This document shows positions 1 through 5,178 of a stretch of 11,421 bases of DNA, in pieces (positions within the stretch are counted from its first letter, which is position 1; the number at the start of each line of letters is the position of its first letter). Source of the stretch: Bacillota bacterium (lineage in GTDB: Bacteria > Bacillota > Negativicutes > Sporomusales > UBA7701); contig JAEZJM010000013.1 of NCBI GenBank assembly GCA_023415775.1, forward strand, positions 1-11,421. The letters are read 5' to 3'. The position numbers and the translations under genes are program-made. The notes beneath the pieces were generated by a model. That model was not told the origin of the DNA. It made no database searches and was given only the letters and a program-made list of their open reading frames with translations.

Positions 1-125
1 ATGGCTCTTTGAAACCGAATCATTGTTTTGTGACTACACTTCCGAAGAAGCGCAGCCCGCACATCTGGCTTAATTTTACCTACATTGTTCAGTTTTCAAG
101 GAACACTGTCCGTCGTCTTGACCGG
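1..125 (-). other. rRNA operon leader (5' transcribed spacer, 16S expected off the left edge)
   Basis: Read on the minus strand this stretch lies downstream of tandem sigma-A promoters. It carries the Firmicute rRNA-leader hallmark TGTTCCTTGAAAACTGAACA (positions 105-86), a boxA-like antitermination/processing element with short TGTTC/GAACA arms. Further on is an 11-bp hairpin with a C(UUCG)G tetraloop (57-32). No open reading frame is evident. Such leaders precede 16S rRNA, so a minus-strand 16S gene should start within tens of bases beyond position 1; this is inferred because no rRNA gene sequence is inside the window. The same motif also occurs in 16S-23S spacers, but promoters immediately upstream favour the 16S leader. 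Confidence 0.72.
32..57 (-). other. Leader hairpin with UUCG tetraloop
   Basis: On the minus strand GGCTGCGCTTC, TTCG and GAAGTGTAGTC form an 11-bp stem (eight Watson-Crick pairs, three G-U pairs) closed by the very stable cUUCGg tetraloop. No U-tract follows, so it is not a terminator. In an rRNA leader it is more likely a folding or processing element. Confidence 0.6.
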
Positions 126-131
126 AATTCT

Positions 132-161
132 ATGTTAACATAACCTCGGCGGCTCTGTCAA
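132..161 (-). promoter_or_regulatory. Sigma-A promoter, proximal rRNA promoter
   Basis: On the minus strand a perfect -35 box TTGACA (161-156) is followed by TTAACA at 17 bp (138-133) or TAACAT at 18 bp (137-132), giving a start near 125. The core GTTATGTTAACAT closely resembles the next promoter upstream (GTTATGTTAATAT), suggesting a duplicated promoter, as is usual for rRNA operons. Confidence 0.65.
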
Positions 162-238
162 CATTCAGTTTCTGGTAATCTTGTCGCTGCTTGCCTTGTC
201 TGGTCTTTTCAGCCAGCTCCGCTTGCGGCGACTTTGTT

Positions 239-267
239 ATATTAACATAACTCGCAAGTCGTGTCAA
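239..267 (-). promoter_or_regulatory. Sigma-A promoter with extended -10, middle rRNA promoter
   Basis: On the minus strand TTGACA (267-262) is followed after exactly 17 bp by TAATAT (244-239), preceded by TG-N for an extended -10. The predicted start is near 232. It lies just downstream of the terminator at 306-334, so it can fire independently of transcription arriving from upstream. Confidence 0.7.
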
Positions 268-305
268 TATGCTTTTTGGGGTTCCGTCCGCCTCGGCGGG
301 GCATT

Positions 306-334
306 AAAAAACGCTCTGAGTTTCCTCACGAGCG
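306..334 (-). terminator. Intrinsic terminator upstream of the rRNA promoters
   Basis: On the minus strand CGCTC-G-TGAG, loop GAAA, CTCA-GAGCG gives a 9-bp stem with one bulged G, followed directly by six T (311-306). It can end transcripts from the 54-codon gene at 410-574 and from the promoter at 366-394, insulating the rRNA promoters. No T-tract follows the hairpin in the plus direction, so the orientation is clear. Confidence 0.72.
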
Positions 335-365
335 AGCTTAGTCGCCTTTAACCGTGACAAAAATT

Positions 366-394
366 ATGATAGCACACCGGCCAGGCGATGTCAA
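366..394 (-). promoter_or_regulatory. Strong sigma-A promoter, distal, upstream of the terminator
   Basis: On the minus strand TTGACA (394-389), 17 bp, then TATCAT (371-366), preceded by TG-C as an extended -10. The predicted start is near 359, so transcription would meet the terminator at 334-306 after roughly 50 nucleotides. It either makes a very short RNA or is an rRNA promoter subject to termination/antitermination. Confidence 0.62.
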
Positions 395-396
395 GG

Positions 397-424
397 GAGA
401 CACCGTATATTAATACGATGTCTC
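397..424 (-). repeat. Near-perfect 28-bp palindrome at the stop codon of the 54-codon gene
   Basis: The arms 397-408 and 413-424 are 12 bases each with one mismatch, which becomes a U-G pair in the minus-strand RNA; the loop UAAU contains the stop codon. No U-run follows, so it is not a standard terminator. It abuts the -35 box at 389-394. It may be a 3'-end stabilising hairpin or a protein binding site for that promoter; the sequence does not decide between them. Confidence 0.55.
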
Positions 425-574
425 GCAGTAACGGGCGATGTATTCTTCGGTCAGGGCATCCAGCGAGCGACGCAGTTCCATGATGCATTCATCGGACAGG
501 TCATAAGATTCAACACCACCGTGAACGATGGTGGCGAGTTTCTGGATGCGTTTGAAGAGTTCCAGTTTAGCCAT
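410..574 (-). CDS. Hypothetical small protein, 54 aa
   Basis: I do not recognise this protein. The start ATG at 574-572 is preceded by a perfect AAGGAGG (589-583) at 8-base spacing; the longer frame reaching back to 616 lacks such a site and would begin ahead of the predicted transcription start. The product (N-terminus MAKLELFKRI) is soluble, helical-looking and acidic towards the C-terminus, with two cysteines (residues 30 and 50) and no signal peptide or membrane segment. It has its own promoter (607-635), and the terminator at 306-334 probably ends the transcript. It sits between an rRNA operon and a toxin-antitoxin pair but shares no evident operon with either. The strong ribosome-binding site and well-formed promoter argue that it is real and well expressed. 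Function unknown. Confidence 0.75.
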   Translation of the reverse strand: MAKLELFKRIQKLATIVHGGVESYDLSDECIMELRRSLDALTEEYIARYCETSY

Positions 575-582
575 CGGTAATA

Positions 583-589
583 CCTCCTT
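583..589 (-). promoter_or_regulatory. Ribosome-binding site deciding the start of the 54-aa gene
   Basis: AAGGAGG on the minus strand, 8 bases before ATG 574-572. It sets the start at MAKLEL rather than at the upstream in-frame methionine at 616. Confidence 0.85.
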
Positions 590-606
590 GCAACAGTCTG
601 AGTACG

Positions 607-635
607 ATATTAACAATGACCGGGCGAAATGTAAA
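607..635 (-). promoter_or_regulatory. Sigma-A promoter of the 54-aa gene
   Basis: On the minus strand TTTACA (635-630), 17 bp, TAATAT (612-607) with an upstream TG-N extension. The start near 600 gives a leader of about 25 nucleotides. The GTTAATAT core matches that of the rRNA promoter at 239-267. Confidence 0.65.
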
Positions 636-676
636 TAGATTGTAAAAAACGCAGAAGAGCAAGTTTTTTCTGATTA

Positions 677-1060
677 TTAGGCCGGGACGGCGTTTTTCCT
701 GAACCAGTTGACGAGGTGATCGACCTTGTACTTGCCTGTCTCGGTGCCTTCGGCCAGCTCCACGATGCTGTCCTGGGTTGCTATTATATTGTAGCCGTTG
801 GCGCGCAGGAGAAAGAGGGAGCACATCATTGCGGTCGGTTTGTTGGCCGAGGCGAACGGCTTGGAGTTGACCATGGCATACATGAGGACAGCCACTTTGG
901 TGAAGATGTCGGGGTAGAGTTCTTCCCCCTCGAAGGCGACCAGCGGCTTGGCCAGGATGCTGTCCAAGAGGCTGTCGTCGTTGATGCCCGGCTGGGCGCC
1001 GGTACGCTGGACGATCTCGGAATAGATGTAGATAACTTCTTCCAAGCTGAGGTAGCGCAT
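677..1060 (-). CDS. Doc-like (Fic/Doc family) toxin homologue with degenerate active site
   Basis: The 127-residue protein has the length and layout of death-on-curing (Doc) toxins: an N-terminal YLSLEEVIYIY segment, a GxxPGIND-type turn near residues 21-28, the FxGEELYPDIFTKVA helix, and the Fic/Doc core followed by a MCSLFLLRANGY helix. Active Doc proteins phosphorylate EF-Tu and Fic enzymes AMPylate targets, using the motif HxFx(D/N)(A/G)N(K/G)R. Here residues 67-75 read KPFASANKP: the catalytic His is Lys, the acidic/Asn position is Ser and the phosphate-contacting Arg is Pro, while Phe69, Asn73 and Lys74 remain. Kinase or AMPylase activity is therefore unlikely unless chemistry has changed. 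The frame is intact. The ATG overlaps the antitoxin stop (TAATG), with AGGAGG inside the antitoxin's last codons, indicating translational coupling. It may be a binding-only or co-repressor protein. Confidence 0.8.
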   Translation of the reverse strand: MRYLSLEEVIYIYSEIVQRTGAQPGINDDSLLDSILAKPLVAFEGEELYPDIFTKVAVLMYAMVNSKPFASANKPTAMMCSLFLLRANGYNIIATQDSIVELAEGTETGKYKVDHLVNWFRKNAVPA

Positions 1061-1302
1061 TATTTATTCAGCCTCCTCAGCGCAAAGTCGTAGTCGATGA
1101 GGAGCTTGTCCACCAGTCTGACAAAGTCGATCGAAACGCTGCCGCTTTTCACGACAACCGGCTTGAGGATAAGTTCGCGCTTTTCGCGGTTGAGTTCCAC
1201 GGATACGTGGGAGCCGTCTTTGATCCCCAGCGCCTTGAGCATTTCGAATGGCAACGAAACTACCGAGCTGTTGCCTGCCCTGAACACTTTGCGTACTTCC
1301 AC
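1060..1302 (-). CDS. AbrB/MazE-type (SpoVT-AbrB fold) antitoxin, 80 aa
   Basis: The N-terminal half (residues 1-50) is a swapped-hairpin AbrB/MazE DNA-binding domain: VRKVFRAGNSSVVSLPFEML, then LGIKDGSHVSVEL and ELILKPV. The C-terminal 30 residues (SIDFVRLVDKLLIDYDFALR) would be the flexible, toxin-binding part. The start is GTG at 1302-1300 with GGGAGG five bases upstream. It is the first gene of a two-gene module, overlapping the Doc-like gene by one base. Antitoxins of this kind usually repress their own promoter, and the promoter region here carries two adjacent 8-bp palindromes (1322-1338). AbrB-type antitoxins do accompany Doc toxins. The assignment as DNA-binding antitoxin is strong; the biological target is unknown. 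Confidence 0.85.
   Translation of the reverse strand: MEVRKVFRAGNSSVVSLPFEMLKALGIKDGSHVSVELNREKRELILKPVVVKSGSVSIDFVRLVDKLLIDYDFALRRLNK
1072..1077 (-). promoter_or_regulatory. Ribosome-binding site of the Doc-like gene inside the antitoxin
   Basis: AGGAGG encodes two arginines near the antitoxin C-terminus and lies 11 bases before the ATG at 1060. Together with the TAATG overlap it suggests that translation of the toxin homologue depends on translation of the antitoxin. Confidence 0.7.
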
Positions 1303-1321
1303 GTTGACCTCCCGCCAACCT

Positions 1322-1338
1322 GTAATTACTGTATATAC
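1322..1338. promoter_or_regulatory. Candidate antitoxin operator: two adjacent 8-bp palindromes
   Basis: GTAATTAC (1322-1329) and GTATATAC (1331-1338) are perfect palindromes one base apart, lying between the -10 box and the ribosome-binding site of the antitoxin gene, across the predicted transcription start. That position suits autorepression by the AbrB-type antitoxin. Assignment is by position and symmetry only. Confidence 0.45.
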
Positions 1339-1343
1339 CTTAC

Positions 1344-1349
1344 ATTATA
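1344..1349 (-). promoter_or_regulatory. -10 box of the toxin-antitoxin operon promoter
   Basis: A perfect TATAAT on the minus strand lies about 40 bases before the GTG start. No good -35 stands 17 bases upstream (TAGCCC; TTGTAG is 20 bases away), so the promoter may be weak or rely on other contacts. It lies just beyond the stop of the YhcC-type gene. Confidence 0.5.
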
Positions 1350-1369
1350 ACTGATGGGCCATCTGCGGG

Positions 1370-2311
1370 CTACAAAAATTTGCCGGCCGCCGCCCCGCCA
1401 AGGTAGCGGCACAGCCTGCCCTGCCTAGTATCGCGTTCCTCCATGAGGCGTTCGATGTCGTCGCGGATAGTCCACCAGCCCGACTGCCAGTTGGCGAAAA
1501 GGGTATGGCTGGCTGGCGCCCGCCCGATGAGGCGCTGTACGACGATAACGGGATGGAGATATTCGAGGAAAGTTACGACGCGTTCGACATACTCTTCTTT
1601 GCTGATGAGGTTGACTTCGCCCCTGGTGTACCAGTCGGCCATGACCGTTCCCTTCACTATATAGAGGGCGTGGAGTTTAACCTGCTCGACGCCCAGAGCG
1701 GACAGCACCTTGGCGTCTTCGATCGCGTCGGTCATGTCGTCCCACGGCAGATTGAGGATTATGTGGGCGCAGATTTCGACCCCGAACCTTTTGGTCCTTA
1801 GTACAGCGTCGATGAATTCGGCCAGGGTGTGCCCGCGGTTGACTTTTAAAAGCGAGTGGAAGTTCACTGTCTGGAGACCTAGTTCGAGGAATATGTCTAC
1901 GTTATGGGCGGCGCGCACCTCAGCCATTGCTTCCAGGTGTCTGTCGCCGACGCAGTCGGGCCTGGTGGCCACCGCAACGCCGACTACGCCGGGCCGGCAA
2001 GCCTGGCGTAGGTAGTCGGCGAATTTGTCGGGCTGCATGTAAGTGTTGCTGAAGTTCTGAAAGTAAGCAATGAATTTTTGCGCTTTATATTTGGGGGCAA
2101 TATGAGCGATGTTGGCGGCAAGTTGCTCGGCGACGGTCATCTCGGCCGGCAGGTTTTCGTAACCGGCGCCGATCTCGCCGCAAAAAACGCACCCGGAAAC
2201 GCCGCAGGTGCCGTCCCTGTTCGGGCAGGTTACCGGCAGGCTGACCGGCAGCTTGTAGACTTTTTCCCCGTACCGTTGCCGTAGATATTCGGAATAGACG
2301 CGGTAGCGCAT
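1370..2311 (-). CDS. TIGR01212-family radical SAM protein (YhcC-like), 313 aa
   Basis: The protein begins YRVYSEYLRQRYGEKVYKLP, the typical opening of the YhcC/TIGR01212 family, and has the family's cluster motif at residues 29-44: CPNRDGTCGVSGCVFC, where C29, C41 and C44 should bind the [4Fe-4S] cluster. Family-typical segments follow (AYFQNFSNTY, VGVAVATRPDC, ELGLQT, NRGHTL, HIILNLPWD, QVKLHALYIVKGT). Length (about 310) is normal. The reaction catalysed by this family is not established to my knowledge. I chose ATG 2311 because it overlaps the TGA of the upstream radical SAM gene (TGATG); a TTG one codon earlier is possible. The two genes probably form an operon. C-terminal residues end in AGKFL with no terminator visible before the toxin-antitoxin promoter. 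Confidence 0.87.
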   Translation of the reverse strand: MRYRVYSEYLRQRYGEKVYKLPVSLPVTCPNRDGTCGVSGCVFCGEIGAGYENLPAEMTVAEQLAANIAHIAPKYKAQKFIAYFQNFSNTYMQPDKFADYLRQACRPGVVGVAVATRPDCVGDRHLEAMAEVRAAHNVDIFLELGLQTVNFHSLLKVNRGHTLAEFIDAVLRTKRFGVEICAHIILNLPWDDMTDAIEDAKVLSALGVEQVKLHALYIVKGTVMADWYTRGEVNLISKEEYVERVVTFLEYLHPVIVVQRLIGRAPASHTLFANWQSGWWTIRDDIERLMEERDTRQGRLCRYLGGAAAGKFL

Positions 2312-4065
2312 CAAAACGCACGTCCCTTCGGGAAGTCACCCGGCTCTACGGTCTGCCAGGGAGGTGCGCCCCCGGAGCGTGAAAAGAGCACGGCGGTTGG
2401 ACGGTGAACGAGCCGCCCCTCGGTGAGCCAGGCGGGGATGTCGAGTTCGAAGACCTCGATGTGGTGTTGTTTCCTGACCTCCCGCCAGCTTGTGAAGGCG
2501 TAGTCCAGCAGATAGCGGCGTACGGTTGGCTCGTCTCGCCAAAAGGCGGACTTTGCCTCGTCCCATTCCGCGTCGTCCCAGGGTAGGAACTCCGGTCGCC
2601 CGGCGTCGCGCTCGCTGGCGAGGGTGTCGAATTTTAGGAACTGACGGCAGATAGCGACCTGGGCCGGGAGGGCATTCATACAGAAACCGTCGAGGTGGCG
2701 GGCGAGGTTCTTACCGCCGGGGGCTACAAGGTGCAGGTCATGCTTTTCCCAGTAGCCGGCGATTGCTTCGTAGAGGGCGAAGGCGTCGCCACCTGTGGCG
2801 GCTGTCAGCCAGCCGAGGGTTGCGGTAAAACGGCCGCTGTTGTAGATCTGATTGAACATCTCTTCGAAAATCTTCAGTTTGCGGATTTCGCTGTAGGAGA
2901 TATAGTTGTTGGCCAGCACCTCGTAAGGGGCGCCGGCCATGAAAACATAGCCGTGGTCGTCGGCCGTGAGCCGTATGCCCGAGCCTCTGAGAAGTTTGAG
3001 GAAGCCAAGCTGCAGCATGTGGGGGTTGAGGGCGTAGACGTCGTTGAACGATTGGCCGAACCGCCGGTAATCTTCGTGAGGCAGGCCGGCGATGAGGTCG
3101 AGATGGAGATGGATGTTGCCGGCGGTGCGCAACGCGCCGACATTAGCCACGATCCGCGGCCAGTCGTTATGACGACTGATTTCCGTCAGCGTCGTTTCAT
3201 TCGTTGACTGGACGCCGATCTCGAGCTGGAAGCGGCCGGGCGGCGCAGTTTTGAGCACGGCCAGTACGTCGTCGTCGAGCAGGTCGGCGGCAATTTCCAG
3301 GTGGAAGTTGGTGTCCGTGTCCTGGGCGGCGAGGAACTCGATAATCGGCAAGTAATGATCGCGGCGGGCGTTGAAGGTGCGGTCGACGAATTTGACCTGC
3401 TTGACCCGGTGGGTAATAAAGAAAGCCAGTTCGTCCAGCACTCTGGGGACGGGCAGAAAGCGGACACCGACGGTGGCGCTGGAAAGGCAGTACTGGCAGG
3501 AATACGGACAGCCGCGGGAGGATTCGTAGTAGATGATCCTGCCCTGCAGGCCGGCCATGTCGGCTTCCACATAGGGAAAAGGGACGGATGCCAGGTCGCC
3601 GACCACTTGCGGGCGGTCGACGCTAATCTCCCCGCCTCGGCGGTACGCCAGTCCGGCAATTCCCTCGGGCTGCCTGCCTGCACCAAGGTCGGCGAGCAGC
3701 GAGGCCAGCGTTTCCTCGCCTTCACCCTGGACAATGTAATCGACGCCAGGATTCTCCGCCAATACCCGTGCCGGATCGTAGGAAACCTCCGGTCCACCGA
3801 GAATAATGACGGTGTCGGGCAACACCTTTCTGACCAAGGCGGCAAGTGTCAGAGAGGCACCTATATTCCAAATATAACAGGCCAGACCGAGCGCGTCGGG
3901 GCGGACCCGATAAATGTCGCCGAGGATGGCGAGCATTTCGTTATTGATCGTATACTCCCGGACGGCAATATCGGGGCATGCCTGCCGGCAGTAACGTCGG
4001 AGGCTATAGAGAGCCAGCGCGGAGTGGACGTATTTGGCGTTCAGTGTCGCCAGCAAAACTTGCAC
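2311..4065 (-). CDS. B12-binding-domain radical SAM protein with DUF4080 C-terminus, 584 aa
   Basis: Residues 1-125 form a cobalamin-binding-type Rossmann domain (LLATLNAKYVHSALALYSLR, ILGGPEVSYDP, DYIVQGEGEETL) without the classic DxHxxG motif, so any cobalamin would bind without the lower histidine ligand. A radical SAM domain follows, with YYESSRGCPYSCQYCLSS (C186, C190, C193 for the [4Fe-4S] cluster), VKFVDRTFN and the IGVQSTNETTL segment. The remaining 200 residues match the DUF4080 region that characterises this family in anaerobic Firmicutes. Length is typical. Substrate and product are unknown. The start is GTG 4065-4063 with a modest GGGTGAT five bases upstream. It overlaps the next gene by one base, so translation is likely coupled. 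No clear promoter was found in the 130-bp divergent region upstream. Confidence 0.85.
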   Translation of the reverse strand: MQVLLATLNAKYVHSALALYSLRRYCRQACPDIAVREYTINNEMLAILGDIYRVRPDALGLACYIWNIGASLTLAALVRKVLPDTVIILGGPEVSYDPARVLAENPGVDYIVQGEGEETLASLLADLGAGRQPEGIAGLAYRRGGEISVDRPQVVGDLASVPFPYVEADMAGLQGRIIYYESSRGCPYSCQYCLSSATVGVRFLPVPRVLDELAFFITHRVKQVKFVDRTFNARRDHYLPIIEFLAAQDTDTNFHLEIAADLLDDDVLAVLKTAPPGRFQLEIGVQSTNETTLTEISRHNDWPRIVANVGALRTAGNIHLHLDLIAGLPHEDYRRFGQSFNDVYALNPHMLQLGFLKLLRGSGIRLTADDHGYVFMAGAPYEVLANNYISYSEIRKLKIFEEMFNQIYNSGRFTATLGWLTAATGGDAFALYEAIAGYWEKHDLHLVAPGGKNLARHLDGFCMNALPAQVAICRQFLKFDTLASERDAGRPEFLPWDDAEWDEAKSAFWRDEPTVRRYLLDYAFTSWREVRKQHHIEVFELDIPAWLTEGRLVHRPTAVLFSRSGGAPPWQTVEPGDFPKGRAF

Positions 4066-4136
4066 ACAGCATCACCCGAAAGTATTATTCCCCCCCGGTC
4101 GTCCCTATCCCTGCTCCATGCCTTATCGGCCGGTAA

Positions 4137-4166
4137 TTCACCGCTCAGACCCGGTCAGCATACTAT
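4137..4166 (+). promoter_or_regulatory. Possible promoter of the amidase gene
   Basis: TTCACC (4137-4142), 18 bp, TACTAT (4161-4166): four of six matches in each box, placed 33 bases before the amidase start. It lies in the divergent region 4066-4198, which otherwise contains only a run of seven C (4090-4096) and no gene. Weak match, favoured by position. Confidence 0.4.
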
Positions 4167-4183
4167 AAGAGAGGCATATGGGG

Positions 4184-4189
4184 AAGGAG
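4184..4189 (+). promoter_or_regulatory. Ribosome-binding site deciding the amidase start
   Basis: AAGGAG nine bases before ATG 4199. An ATG at 4178 in the same frame has no such site and would place this element inside the coding region, so 4199 is preferred. Confidence 0.8.
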
Positions 4190-4198
4190 AGTGGATTT

Positions 4199-4978
4199 AT
4201 GCGCATCATCATAGACGGACAACGGATACCTGTCCAGGCCCGCGCTTCCAAAGACATCCTTTCAACGCTCAAAAGTATGGCCAAGATGCTCGGTTGGGGC
4301 ATTTTCTATGACGCCGCCAAAGAAGTCGTGTATATCAATTCGAAAAGCTCCAGTCCGCCGGCGCCCATCCCCGACCGGCAGACGGCGGCAGAGCCCATCG
4401 AAAGCACCCGGCTTCTTGGCAAAACCATCTGCATCGATCCCGGCCATGGGGGCAGCGACAGCGGCGCCGTCGGCCCTACCGGCACTATGGAAAAGGATAA
4501 TACTCTGGCGATCAGTCTCCTGCTCCGCGACCGGCTGGAAAAGAACGGAGCGACGGTGGTAATAACCAGGGAAAACGACAAGGATGTGTCTTACCCGGAT
4601 TCGTCGGCCGACGAAGAACTGGGAGCGCGGGTAGATATCGCCAACGAAGCGGCCACCGATATTTTCGTCAGCATCCATAACGATGCGTTCACAAGTCCCT
4701 CCGCGGCCGGCACGACCACCTTCCATTACGGCGACGCGGATTCGGTCCGGCTCGCGGGCCATGTGCAGAAGTGCCTGGTCGACGAACTGGGCACACGTGA
4801 CCGCGGCAGCCGCTTCGCCAGTTTCTACGTCATCCGTTACACCGATATGCCGGCCATCCTCGTGGAGGTAGCCTTTATCTCGAACCCGGAAGAGGAGGTG
4901 CTGCTGGCCAGCGTTGACGGCCGGTACAAAGCGGCCGAGAGCATCTTCCAGGGAATCGTCAAATTTTTCAAGGTATAG
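4199..4978 (+). CDS. N-acetylmuramoyl-L-alanine amidase (Amidase_3), no signal peptide, 259 aa
   Basis: Zinc amidases of this family cut the bond between N-acetylmuramic acid and L-alanine in peptidoglycan. The catalytic domain spans about residues 74-259: TICIDPGHGGSDSGA (H83), a Glu before KDNTL (E98), FVSIHNDA (H160) as zinc ligands, and ILVEVAFISNPEEE (E223) as catalytic glutamate, so all expected residues are present. Residues 1-48 (MRIIIDGQRIPVQA... AAKEVVYINS) resemble one short beta-rich repeat of the copper-amine-oxidase-N type often joined to cell-wall enzymes; a proline-rich linker (51-66) follows. There is no hydrophobic signal segment, which is unusual for an enzyme acting outside the cytoplasm. 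It could be released by lysis, exported otherwise, or act in a mother cell. The N-terminal domain assignment is tentative. Confidence 0.9.
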   Translation: MRIIIDGQRIPVQARASKDILSTLKSMAKMLGWGIFYDAAKEVVYINSKSSSPPAPIPDRQTAAEPIESTRLLGKTICIDPGHGGSDSGAVGPTGTMEKDNTLAISLLLRDRLEKNGATVVITRENDKDVSYPDSSADEELGARVDIANEAATDIFVSIHNDAFTSPSAAGTTTFHYGDADSVRLAGHVQKCLVDELGTRDRGSRFASFYVIRYTDMPAILVEVAFISNPEEEVLLASVDGRYKAAESIFQGIVKFFKV

Positions 4979-5021
4979 CTACGGCAGGCAATAATCTGCT
5001 GAAAACGAGGTGTTCCCGTGG

Positions 5022-5068
5022 TCTGCGGCCCGCTCCGCCCGCGAGCGCGCGCCGCAGATGAACTTTTT
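5022..5068 (+). terminator. Terminator of the amidase gene
   Basis: TCTGCGGC (5022-5029) pairs perfectly with GCCGCAGA (5051-5058). An inner CGCTC/GAGCG stem sits within the loop, and five T follow at 5064-5068. The hairpin is very GC-rich, and its U-tract starts five bases after the stem. Confidence 0.7.
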
Positions 5069-5130
5069 AGGGACCCTCGCAGTATAAAAGGCACAAATTT
5101 CCGGGAAAGATAAACAGGAAGTTTGCCCTA

Positions 5131-5168
5131 CTTCTGCTAATATATAAAGATAAGAATAACAGCAGAAG
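5131..5168 (+). promoter_or_regulatory. Extended -10 promoter candidate within an 8-bp inverted repeat, upstream of pepF
   Basis: TGCTAATAT (5135-5143) is an extended -10 with no good -35. The arms CTTCTGCT (5131-5138) and AGCAGAAG (5161-5168) form a perfect 8-bp inverted repeat around the 22-base stretch that holds most of the -10 box and the predicted start. The right arm runs into the GAAGGGG ribosome-binding site. The repeat could be an operator or a 5'-end hairpin. Confidence 0.4.
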
Positions 5169-5178
5169 GGGTTTAGGA

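Noticed and set aside
4..15. boxA-like CTCTTTGAAAC on the plus strand
   Set aside because: All promoters found here read towards the left on the minus strand, and the better boxA-like copy is on that strand, so the plus-strand resemblance is probably fortuitous or part of a leader stem.
575..616. A longer start for the 54-aa gene at 616
   Set aside because: AAGGAGG at 583-589 would be inside the coding region and the predicted transcription start near 600 lies after that codon.
641..676. A terminator after the Doc-like gene (CAGAA/TTCTG with six T)
   Set aside because: The stem is only 5 bp with an 11-base loop, too weak to list as a terminator.
3301..4311. A 336-codon open frame on the plus strand across the radical SAM and amidase region
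   Set aside because: It is antisense to the DUF4080 gene, whose cluster motif and family features are unambiguous, and it runs on into the amidase in a wrong frame. High GC produces long shadow frames.
5083..5088. TATAAA as a -10 box for pepF
   Set aside because: No acceptable -35 at 16-18 bp; it sits just behind the amidase terminator and far from the start codon.
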